Assembly: GCA_902782795.1 (NCBI GenBank)
Contig: CACZOT010000018.1
Location: 1 to 35,544 of the forward strand
Reading direction: 5' to 3'
From: an uncultured Eubacteriales bacterium
GTDB lineage: Bacteria; Bacillota; Clostridia; Christensenellales; Aristaeellaceae
DNA: 35,544 nucleotides
In this document: positions 14,986 to 22,369 of the stretch, in pieces
Position numbering within the stretch: the stretch's first letter is position 1
Layout: the number at the start of each line of letters is the position of its first letter
Translations under genes and position numbers: made by a program
The notes under the pieces: model-generated
Seen by the model: only the letters and a program-made list of their open reading frames with translations
Databases searched by the model: none
Told to the model about the DNA's origin: nothing

Positions 14986-17100
14986 TTACGCGCGGCCGCG
15001 CACGGTCAGATCCCCGAAGGCGCAGTGGCCTTTTTCCACGCCGACGCCCACGGCGCCGCGCAGATAGGGATTCTCTCCATCCTCGAAGGAGAGGAGCTCC
15101 TCCCCCGCCTCGGACAGGACGCGCAGCCGCGCGCCGACGCACTCGAGGGTGAAAGCGTACCGCTGCCCGTATTCCCAGGGGAAGGCGCGCTCGGCGAGCA
15201 CGCGATATTTCGTCTCCACGTTCTTGACCAGCTGGAGCCGCCCGCCGCCGGTCAGGCGCACGGCGTAGCTGCGGCAGGCCCCCTGTACCCGCGCCATGAG
15301 CTGGCACGTCTCCCCGATCATGGGCCGCAGGGAGCCGGAAAGGGCGTAATCCCGCCAGGAGACGTCGCCGGTGTAGGCCTCGGCAAAATCCGCGCCGGAG
15401 CCGTGCAGCGCGCCGTCCTCCAGGTACCAGAGGCCCTTGAGGCGGGTGAACTGGGTGATCTCGCGGTGGCGGAAGCTCCACTGCACTTCGCGCTCCAGGC
15501 CGAACTGGACGCTGTAGGAGGGCGCGCCGGAGAAGTCCACGTCGTCGATGCGGGCGACGAGCCAATCCCTCGGCCCGGATGTATGCTCGAAGCGCACGCC
15601 CGCCAGCTCGATCCGGCCGCCCTCGATGGGCGGGATCTCCAGGCGCAGTCGCGTCCAGACGCCGGGCGTCAGGGCGACGCTCTCGCCGAGGATCTCCCGG
15701 CCGTGGTTCTTGTCGAGGGCGAAGACGCGCGCCGCGAACGCCCCGTCCGCCTCCGGGGCGAGGCAGACGCTGGCCTCGACCGTCTGCCCGGGGTAGAGCA
15801 CGGGCGAGAAGTCCGGGTCGTAGCGGCCGTCGGTGAAATCCTCCTTGCAGTAGCAGGTTTTGTAGTACACGTCCACCGTCTTCCCCGCCATCTCGGCGGC
15901 GCAGCGCAGGCAGCGGCCGCCTTCCTCGCGCGGGACGTTGCGCAGGTGGAACTTCTCCGTGCCCGCCACGCGGAAGGAATGGGTGGAGAAGGGCAGATCG
16001 AAGTGGAAGCGCGCGGCCCTCCCCTCGAGGATCTCCTTCCAGCGCGCGGGCGGGTCCTCTCCGTTCAGGCGGTAGGCGAGGCGCGCGATCTCGCAGGCGC
16101 AGGCAGGGGCGTCCATGATGTTCAGGCAGCCCATGACGCTCGAGCAGGCGAGGAAATCGTGCACGGGCCGGAGCCATTTCTCATAATCGATGCCCTCCAG
16201 GCCCACGAGCGTGCCCATGATGGCGCCGACGTTGCCGGTGGTGCAGTCCGTATCCCAGCCGCACATGTTGCAAATGCCGATGGTGCGGGTGAAATCCCCC
16301 TCGCCGTAGAGCATGGAGAGCACCATCACCGCGGAGTTGGGGATGATATGGCAGCTGCCGGGGTAGCGGTCGTAGCCATAGTTGGCGCGGACGAATTCGA
16401 AACAGTCGCGCCAGGAGGCGGGATGCTCGTCGTGGAAGGCGATCACGTCCCGCGCCATGCGCGCGTATTCGCACCCCTCCGGCAGGAGCGAAAGGCCCTT
16501 TTCCACCACGGCGCGGATATCCCTTTGGACGAACGCCTCGGCGATGCAGGCCGCGACGAACATGCCGCCGTGCACACCCTCGCCGTCGTGGGAGACGGCC
16601 GCCGCCTTGCGGGCGAAGCGCGCGGCGCGCTCGGGGTTCCCCGGGTTGACCAGGCCCCAGGTGTCGATGAAGATCTGCCCGCCGATCTGCTCCGCCACGG
16701 TCCGGCCGTTCTGGGCGATGGAACCGCTCTGCGGGGCGGGGATGCCCGCGCGCAGGTTCAGATAGGCCGTGTGCTCGGTGGAGACGCCGTAGCCGCCCCA
16801 CCAGTAAAAGCCGTGCTCGTAGGGGGTATAGTTGAGCCAGGTCTTGCCGATCTGCTCGCTGGTGAGATCCTCGGAGCAGGTATAATCCTCCAGGGCGCGC
16901 AGGAAGAACATCGGGCCGTTGGTGTCGTCATCTGCGGCGAAATCGCGGTAATCGACGATGTAATCGAAGACCTCCTCGCCCAGCACCGCGCGGATCTTGT
17001 CGTATTCCCAGCCCTCGATGGGCGCTCCGAGCCGCACGCCGACGATCTTGCCCAGCCAGCCCGCGTAGCACCTCTCCAGATACTCCTCAGGGATGCGCAT
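14986..17100 (-). CDS. ADP-ribosylglycohydrolase-family protein with a C-terminal beta-sandwich-like extension
   Basis: A 704-residue protein. Residues 1-400 match the ADP-ribosylglycohydrolase fold: CYAGWLGKIVGVRLGAPIEG at the start, the dinuclear metal ligands D57-D58-D59-T60, SHDGEGVHGG near 170-179 and GWDTDCTTGNVGAIMG with D283 and D285. The remaining 300 residues lack those motifs and look like beta-rich, laminin-G/concanavalin-type domains (for example WSFRHREITQF, GLWYLEDGALHGSG and a closing AVGVGVEKGHCAFGDLTVRG). Members of this fold in sugar loci may cleave ribosyl or other N/O-glycosides; the substrate here is unknown. The ATG at 17100 has AAGGAGG upstream and overlaps the previous gene by 14 bp. 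Confidence 0.87.
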   Translation of the reverse strand: MRIPEEYLERCYAGWLGKIVGVRLGAPIEGWEYDKIRAVLGEEVFDYIVDYRDFAADDDTNGPMFFLRALEDYTCSEDLTSEQIGKTWLNYTPYEHGFYWWGGYGVSTEHTAYLNLRAGIPAPQSGSIAQNGRTVAEQIGGQIFIDTWGLVNPGNPERAARFARKAAAVSHDGEGVHGGMFVAACIAEAFVQRDIRAVVEKGLSLLPEGCEYARMARDVIAFHDEHPASWRDCFEFVRANYGYDRYPGSCHIIPNSAVMVLSMLYGEGDFTRTIGICNMCGWDTDCTTGNVGAIMGTLVGLEGIDYEKWLRPVHDFLACSSVMGCLNIMDAPACACEIARLAYRLNGEDPPARWKEILEGRAARFHFDLPFSTHSFRVAGTEKFHLRNVPREEGGRCLRCAAEMAGKTVDVYYKTCYCKEDFTDGRYDPDFSPVLYPGQTVEASVCLAPEADGAFAARVFALDKNHGREILGESVALTPGVWTRLRLEIPPIEGGRIELAGVRFEHTSGPRDWLVARIDDVDFSGAPSYSVQFGLEREVQWSFRHREITQFTRLKGLWYLEDGALHGSGADFAEAYTGDVSWRDYALSGSLRPMIGETCQLMARVQGACRSYAVRLTGGGRLQLVKNVETKYRVLAERAFPWEYGQRYAFTLECVGARLRVLSEAGEELLSFEDGENPYLRGAVGVGVEKGHCAFGDLTVRGRA

Positions 17101-18067
17101 GTTCCCGTCCTCCTTCGCGCAGGATCTCGCCATAGCGCCGGACCGGCGGCTCGCCCCAGAGGGCGCGGTAATCCGCCCCGAGGTAGCAGCCGAAGCTGGT
17201 GATATTCTCGAACCCCATCTCCCGGTAGGCGCGCACGTCCCCGCGCATCACATCTTCATCCAGTATAAGCTCTTTCGGCGGTTTTTTCCAGCCGGAAAAG
17301 CGGGAATTGTCCATCCAGTATTCCAGGACCTGGCTGCCCTCCCGCCCGAAAAACTCCAGCAGCGCCCCGATGGAGCGCGCCTGAGCGGCGTTCTTTTCGC
17401 TCTTCGGGTCAAACAGGGGCGCGTGGGAATCCCGGTCGAAAGGCGCGTACTCCAAAAACACGCCGCGCGCCGGGGCGATCTTCTCCGGCGCGGTGATGGT
17501 ATCCACATAAGCCAGGTACGCGAGGCTCGCCCCACTCTTGTAGCGGCGGATGCCCCGCAGCATGGCGTTCACGGCGAGGAGCTGCTGATCGCCGGCGGAG
17601 AGTTCCCGGCAGCGGGGGCAATGGCAGCGCAGATCCCGGCCGTCGTCCAGCCAGAAAAAATAGCGCTCCTGGCCCGTCTCCAGGAGGCGGGCCAGCTGCT
17701 CCGCCCGCGCGGCGAGATACTCCAGGGCGTCCTGGTTGCTCACGCAGAGGTTGAAATCCGCCCGGCGCGCGCCGGTCTCGTCCATGCGGAACCATTCCGG
17801 CTTGACGTCGAAGAGGCTCCTGGGCAGGAGCCAGGCCATGGCGTGGGCCTCGTACTCCACGGCGACGCCCCGCCGCCCCAGCGCCTCCCGCAGACGGACG
17901 TTCTCCGGCAGGAGATGGCGCCGCACAGCCTCCTCCAGGCTCCGGTCCGCCGCGGCGCCGCCCACGGGGTGCAGGCCGAGGGTGTCGATATGGGCCTCCT
18001 CCAGCCGTTCGATCCAGCTTTCGTCCAGCTCCTCCGGGTGGAAGAGGATGCCCCGCCTCTCGCGCAT
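17087..18067 (-). CDS. DUF4838-like protein (glycosidase-associated, function unknown)
   Basis: A 326-residue cytoplasmic protein. It has the pattern FFWLDDGRDLRCHCPRC (137-153), with D141-D142 and C148-x-C150-x2-C153, typical of DUF4838 proteins. Those are usually longer and sit in glycan-use loci. The N-terminal half (ILFHPEELDESWIERLEEAH, then AHAMAWLLP) resembles a TIM-barrel half. It lies between the permease and the ADP-ribosylglycohydrolase genes and overlaps the latter by 14 bp, so the two are probably translated together. AAGGAAGGAG precedes the ATG. Family assignment is from motif memory, not a search. Confidence 0.65.
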   Translation of the reverse strand: MRERRGILFHPEELDESWIERLEEAHIDTLGLHPVGGAAADRSLEEAVRRHLLPENVRLREALGRRGVAVEYEAHAMAWLLPRSLFDVKPEWFRMDETGARRADFNLCVSNQDALEYLAARAEQLARLLETGQERYFFWLDDGRDLRCHCPRCRELSAGDQQLLAVNAMLRGIRRYKSGASLAYLAYVDTITAPEKIAPARGVFLEYAPFDRDSHAPLFDPKSEKNAAQARSIGALLEFFGREGSQVLEYWMDNSRFSGWKKPPKELILDEDVMRGDVRAYREMGFENITSFGCYLGADYRALWGEPPVRRYGEILREGGREHAHP

Positions 18068-18082
18068 GGTCTCCTTCCTTTC

Positions 18083-18967
18083 TCAGCCCTTGAGCGCACC
18101 GATCATGATGCCCTTGGTGAAGTATTTCTGCACGAAGGGGTACACCAGCAGGATCGGCACGATGGCGATGACCGTATTGGCCAGCTTGATGTTCTCCGAA
18201 AAGACGGTGGCGTTTCCGCTGGTGCCGATGGCGTTGTTGCTCTCGCTGCCGACGTTGGAGATCATCAGGTAGAGGTAATCCTGCAGGGTCTTGAGGTCGT
18301 AATTGGTGACGTAATAGACGCTCGTCTCGTAGGTGTTCCAGTAGCCGACGGCGGTGAACAGCCCCACCGTGGCCAGGGCCGGGACGTTCAGGGGCAGGAC
18401 GATGCGGAAATAAATGCCGTACTCGCCCGCGCCGTCGATGCGCGCGGCCTCCTCCATCTCGTGGGGGAAGCTGGCGTAATTGGTGCGCAGGATGATCATA
18501 TAGTAGGTGTTCACCAGGGCCGGGAGCACGTAGACCCAGATGTTGTTCAGGAGCTTGAGATCCCGGTAGAGCAGATACCGCGGTATCATGCCCGCGTCGA
18601 TGAACATCGTCAGCACCACGACCGAGGTGATCACCGCGGAGCCCGGGTATTTCTTCGACATGCCGTAGGCCATGAAGCTGGTGCAGAAGAGGGTGAACAC
18701 CGTGCCCATGCAGGTGATGATCACGGTGGTGATCATGGGGTGGATGATCTTGCCCTGCTTGAGCACGAAGGCGTAGGAGGAGAAGGTGATCTCGCTCGGC
18801 CAGAGGAGCACGGTCTTTTGCATATACTCCGTGTAGGAGATGAGCGAGCCGACGGTGCAATGCCAGAAGGGGTAGACCGTGATTACCATCAGGAGGCAGA
18901 AAAAGACCATCAGAAGGATATCGAAGGCCGTCAGCCGCCTGCGGAAGTGGTTGTTCGTCTTTGCCAT
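18083..18967 (-). CDS. Carbohydrate ABC transporter permease, YtcP/MalG type (second importer)
   Basis: A 294-residue inner-membrane protein with six predicted helices. It shows VITVYPFWHCTVGSLISYTE at the N-terminus, the EAA loop EEAARIDGAGEYGIYFRIVL near residues 190-210 and the ending FVQKYFTKGIMIGALKG. It follows the LplB-type permease gene by 14 bp, with AAGGGGG before its ATG. It is the second channel subunit for the binding protein at 20011-21501. Confidence 0.93.
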   Translation of the reverse strand: MAKTNNHFRRRLTAFDILLMVFFCLLMVITVYPFWHCTVGSLISYTEYMQKTVLLWPSEITFSSYAFVLKQGKIIHPMITTVIITCMGTVFTLFCTSFMAYGMSKKYPGSAVITSVVVLTMFIDAGMIPRYLLYRDLKLLNNIWVYVLPALVNTYYMIILRTNYASFPHEMEEAARIDGAGEYGIYFRIVLPLNVPALATVGLFTAVGYWNTYETSVYYVTNYDLKTLQDYLYLMISNVGSESNNAIGTSGNATVFSENIKLANTVIAIVPILLVYPFVQKYFTKGIMIGALKG

Positions 18968-18981
18968 CGCGCCGCGCCCCC

Positions 18982-19914
18982 TTAGAACAGGCCGCGCTCG
19001 CCGATGCGTTTGGCGAAGCGGTCCGTGCTGAACAAGAGTATGGCCGCCACCACGGCGTTGAAGATGCCCGCGGCGGAGGCGTAGCTGAAGCGGTTATTGG
19101 AGATGCCCATGCGGTAGACGAAGGTATCGAGCGTATCGCCCACGCTCATGACCTGGCTGTTCATCAGGGAATAGACCTGGCTGAACCCGCCGGACATCAT
19201 GGAGCCCACTCGCAGGATCAGCATCACCACGATGGTCTCCTTGATCCCCGCCAGCGAGATGTGCCACATGCGCTGGAAGCGGTTCGCGCCGTCGATCTCC
19301 GCGGCCTCGTAGAGCTGCGGGTCGATGGAGAGCAGCGCCGCCAGGTAGATAATGGCGCCGTAGCCCGTTTCCTTCCAGAGATCGCTGAGCACCAGGATGG
19401 AGCGGAAGAGCGATTTCTGCGCCAGGAACGTGTAGGGCTTGAGGCCCATGAGGGCGCGGATCTGGTTGAACATGCCGCCGTAGACGCTGGTGAAGTTGAG
19501 CAGGATGCTCGAAATGATGACCCAGGAGACGAAGTGCGGCAGGTAGAGGATCGTCTGGGTCACGCGCTTGAAGGCGCTGAATTTCAGCTCGTTGAGCAGC
19601 AGCGCCATGAGGATCGGCGCCGGGAAGCAGAAGATCAGCTTATAAAAGTTGATGGCCAGGGTATTCACCAGAGCCGTGCGGAAGCCCACGGAGGTGAACA
19701 GCTCCTGGAAATACTTAAAGCCCGCCCAGGCGCACTTTTGCAGGGGCCTGGTCACGCGGAAATCCCGGAAGGCGATCTGCATGAAATACAGCGGATAGAT
19801 CCGGAAGATAAAATAGAAGATGACGCCGGGGATGACGAAGGAATAGATGCAGCGGTTTCTCCAAATTTCCCGCCACAGCCGCTTCGCAGGCCCTCTTTTG
19901 GCAACGCTCGTCAC
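18982..19914 (-). CDS. Sugar ABC transporter permease, LplB type (second importer)
   Basis: A 310-residue permease with NRCIYSFVIPGVIFYFIFRI and FMQIAFRDFRVTRPLQK at the N-terminus and the EAA loop EAAEIDGANRFQRMWHISLA. The frame is open upstream to an ATG at 19971, but the GTG at 19914 has GGAGG seven bases before it and gives the normal family length. The intervening region also holds a terminator hairpin, which supports the shorter form. Confidence 0.92.
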   Translation of the reverse strand: MTSVAKRGPAKRLWREIWRNRCIYSFVIPGVIFYFIFRIYPLYFMQIAFRDFRVTRPLQKCAWAGFKYFQELFTSVGFRTALVNTLAINFYKLIFCFPAPILMALLLNELKFSAFKRVTQTILYLPHFVSWVIISSILLNFTSVYGGMFNQIRALMGLKPYTFLAQKSLFRSILVLSDLWKETGYGAIIYLAALLSIDPQLYEAAEIDGANRFQRMWHISLAGIKETIVVMLILRVGSMMSGGFSQVYSLMNSQVMSVGDTLDTFVYRMGISNNRFSYASAAGIFNAVVAAILLFSTDRFAKRIGERGLF

Positions 19915-19951
19915 GCTATCGCCTCCAGGTGTTTTTTCTTCTTGGGGAAGG

Positions 19952-19992
19952 AAAAGGGCGCAGAGCGCCAAACGCCGCCCTGCGCCCTTTTT
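19952..19992 (-). terminator. Intercistronic hairpin after the second binding-protein gene
   Basis: AAAGGGCGCAG and CTGCGCCCTTT pair across a GC-rich loop that can fold further, ending in TTTT on the minus strand. It lies between the binding-protein stop and the permease start, the same arrangement as 12138-12180 in the other importer. Confidence 0.75.
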
Positions 19993-20010
19993 CGTTCAGG
20001 AACCGTCAGA

Positions 20011-21501
20011 TCAGAAGGTCGCGGAATCCGGGGTGGTGCCCTTGGACTCGTAGTACTCCTTCACGATGCCGCGGAGCTCGTCGATGCCCGCGTCCTTGAG
20101 GGCCTTCTGGAAGTTGCCCCACTCGGCGTCCACGTCCATCTCGCCGGTAATCATCGGCACGAGGTACTGCGTGCGCAGCTCGTTGATGGAAGCTGAGATG
20201 ACGTCGGCGCGCTCGTTGGAGAAGTAGCCCAGGGTATCGGCGCGGACGTTATCCGGGTTGGTGGAGTAGTTGACCCACTCGATCATGGTCGGGTTGGTGA
20301 TGAGGCGGTCGTTGGTGCCGAAGTCGGCGACCTCGCCCAGCAGGTGCTGGCACTGGCCCCACTCCGTGTTCAGGGTCTCCTCGCGCTGGACCTTGACGCC
20401 GTCCACCACGTCGTGGTGCTGGCCTTCAAAGCCGTACAGGGTGAGATCGCGCCCCTCGTCGCTGAGCAGGTAATCGAAGATGGCGAGGATGCGGGCGGCC
20501 TTGGCTTCGTCCAGATCGGCGCTGAAGGCGGAATCCGCGGAGAAGCCGAAGTAGGAGTTCATGTAGGAACCGGCCGGGCCGGCGGGCAGGGGCATCATAA
20601 GGCCGAGCTTGGCGTCGGACTTATAAGAAGTCAGGGTCTGGCTCATGTTGGAGTACCAGGTGGAGTTGACGTTCATCATCAGAGCGCCGACCTTGCCGGT
20701 GCAGAACTTCTCCATGGCCTCGGTGTAGCTGGAGATCATGATCTCCGGGTCGAGCGTGCCGTCCTCGGCGAAGAGGTCGCGCCAGTACTCGATCATGGCC
20801 TTGTAGTTGTCGTCCTCATACTTGTAGATATAATCGCCGGTGGAGGTGATGCCCCAGTTGCGGTAGCCGGTGAAGCTGGACTGGGCGATCTCCAGGCCGC
20901 TGACGTTGCCATAAGCGGTGAAGCCGGTGGAATCGATGCCGTCCAGGTCGGCCTCAGCGAAGGCGCGGCACATCTCGGCGAACTCGTCCCAGGTCTTGGG
21001 GGTCTCGAGGTTCAACTTCTCCTGCCAGTCCAGGCGGTAGAAGATGCCCCTGTTCAGGCAGCCCAGGGTATCCGGGATGCGGTAGAACACGCCGTCGTTG
21101 GCCAGGAAGGCCGCCTTGCTGTTGACGTTGAGCTGCGCGGCGATGTTCTCGAAGTTGTACTTCTCGACCATCTCGGAGACGTTGAGCAGCGCGCCGTCCT
21201 CGACCAGCTGGTTGAAGACGCCCTGGTCCGTCACGCGGAACCAATCCGGGATGTCGGCGCCGGCGATGCGCATGTTGAGCGTATCGTCATAGTTGGCCTC
21301 GGAGGTGATGGTCAGCTTCAGGTTGACGTTGAACTTGTCGTTGATGAACTGGACGATGGGGTCCTTCTCATCGACTTCCATGACGAAGTAGGCCATGAGC
21401 TCGATATCCATGGGCTCGGTCATATCGACTTCAGCGGCCATGGCCATGGGAGCGGCGGCCATCAGGAGCAGCGCCAGGAGCAGAGAAACGATCTTCTTCA
21501 T
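20011..21501 (-). CDS. Extracellular solute-binding protein of the second sugar ABC importer
   Basis: A 496-residue secreted binding protein. MKKIVSLLLALLLMAAAPMA plus MAAEVDM is a Sec signal peptide with an AMA-A type I site and no lipobox cysteine. The mature domain has family features such as VQFINDKFNVNLKLT, IPDWFRVTDQGVFNQLVEDG and MITGEMDVDAEWGNFQKALK near the C-terminus. A longer frame to 21561 exists, but GGAAGGA precedes the ATG at 21501 and the signal peptide starts there. It is separated from the upstream regulator gene by 139 bp that contain a candidate operator, and from its permeases by a hairpin. Confidence 0.92.
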   Translation of the reverse strand: MKKIVSLLLALLLMAAAPMAMAAEVDMTEPMDIELMAYFVMEVDEKDPIVQFINDKFNVNLKLTITSEANYDDTLNMRIAGADIPDWFRVTDQGVFNQLVEDGALLNVSEMVEKYNFENIAAQLNVNSKAAFLANDGVFYRIPDTLGCLNRGIFYRLDWQEKLNLETPKTWDEFAEMCRAFAEADLDGIDSTGFTAYGNVSGLEIAQSSFTGYRNWGITSTGDYIYKYEDDNYKAMIEYWRDLFAEDGTLDPEIMISSYTEAMEKFCTGKVGALMMNVNSTWYSNMSQTLTSYKSDAKLGLMMPLPAGPAGSYMNSYFGFSADSAFSADLDEAKAARILAIFDYLLSDEGRDLTLYGFEGQHHDVVDGVKVQREETLNTEWGQCQHLLGEVADFGTNDRLITNPTMIEWVNYSTNPDNVRADTLGYFSNERADVISASINELRTQYLVPMITGEMDVDAEWGNFQKALKDAGIDELRGIVKEYYESKGTTPDSATF

Positions 21502-21563
21502 CGATTGTCCTTCCTTTCCGATGATCGTGTTGCCCGGACCCTGAAGGGGGCCCTTATCCAACG

Positions 21564-21634
21564 AGCATATTTTAACCGTTTCTCAATGTTATGCATATGT
21601 GAAGAAATTGACATTTACCCGCGGGAAAATTGAC
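21564..21634 (-). promoter_or_regulatory. Candidate activator site and promoter of the second importer
   Basis: AAATTGAC occurs at 21605-21612 and 21627-21634, exactly 22 bp apart and both continuing as N-TTT-N-CC. Downstream on the minus strand are TAAAAT (21574-21569) and TATGCT (21569-21564) as possible -10 boxes, without a good -35. Two in-phase direct repeats about 30-60 bp upstream of a weak promoter is what a dimer of an AraC-type response regulator needs. The regulator gene ends right beside it at 21641. Confidence 0.5.
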
Positions 21635-21640
21635 TTTTCC

Positions 21641-22369
21641 CTATTCCTTCTTCTCCCGTCGCAGATCCGAAGGGAGCATGCCGTACTTCTCCGCGAACAG
21701 TTCGGAGAAGTAGCGGGCGTTGGCATAGCCGACCTTTTCCGCCACCTCGCCCACGCGCATGTCCGTGGTGCGCAGAAGGCGGCGGGCGGCCTCGAGGCGG
21801 TAATCCCGCAGGTAGCTGGCAAAGCCCTTGCCCGCCTTCTTTTTGAACTGGCGGCAGAAGTAGGAGGTGCTCTTGTAGAGATGCCGCGCCACGCCGTCCA
21901 TGGTGATATTCTCGGCGAAGTGCTCGTGGATATAGCGCAGGGCCTCGTCCATGTCCCCCTCCGCCTCGCCCTCGGGGGCCTCGGCGCGCGTTTCGTCCAG
22001 GTGCTGCCTCAGGCGCAGCATGGCGGGCTCGAGCGCCGAGCCGATATCGATCTTGAGCACGTAATCGAAGGCGTGCAGGGCCAGGGCGCGTTGGGCGTAG
22101 CTGAAACGGGCGTAACCGGTCAGCACCACGCACTCCATCTCCGGGTGGCGCACGCTGGCCTGTTCGATGAGATCCAGCCCGCTCTCGCCCGGCATCTTGA
22201 TATCCGTGAGGAGCACGTCTGGCCGGTGCTCGTCGATGAGGCGCAGGGCCTCCGCGGCGTCCGCCGCCAGGCCGCACACCTCAAAGCCCATCCCTTCCCA
22301 ATCGAACCCCTTGGCGAGGCCGCGGCGGATGGTCTCCTCGTCCTCGGCGATGATGAGCTTATAGGCCAT
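21641..22369 (-). CDS. Response regulator, YesN type (receiver plus AraC output)
   Basis: A 242-residue two-component regulator. The receiver (1-120) has the acidic pair E9-D10, the phosphoacceptor D56 in LLTDIKMPG, T84 in VVLTGY and K106 in YVLKI. After an acidic linker the C-terminal AraC domain (about 145-242) shows ITMDGVARHLYKSTSYFCRQ and MRVGEVAEKVGYANARYFSE. It is cotranscribed with the kinase: its ATG at 22369 lies inside the kinase gene (11-bp overlap) with GAGGAGG upstream. The likely target is the adjacent importer operon. It is shorter than YesN-type proteins with a long middle region. Confidence 0.94.
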   Translation of the reverse strand: MAYKLIIAEDEETIRRGLAKGFDWEGMGFEVCGLAADAAEALRLIDEHRPDVLLTDIKMPGESGLDLIEQASVRHPEMECVVLTGYARFSYAQRALALHAFDYVLKIDIGSALEPAMLRLRQHLDETRAEAPEGEAEGDMDEALRYIHEHFAENITMDGVARHLYKSTSYFCRQFKKKAGKGFASYLRDYRLEAARRLLRTTDMRVGEVAEKVGYANARYFSELFAEKYGMLPSDLRREKKE

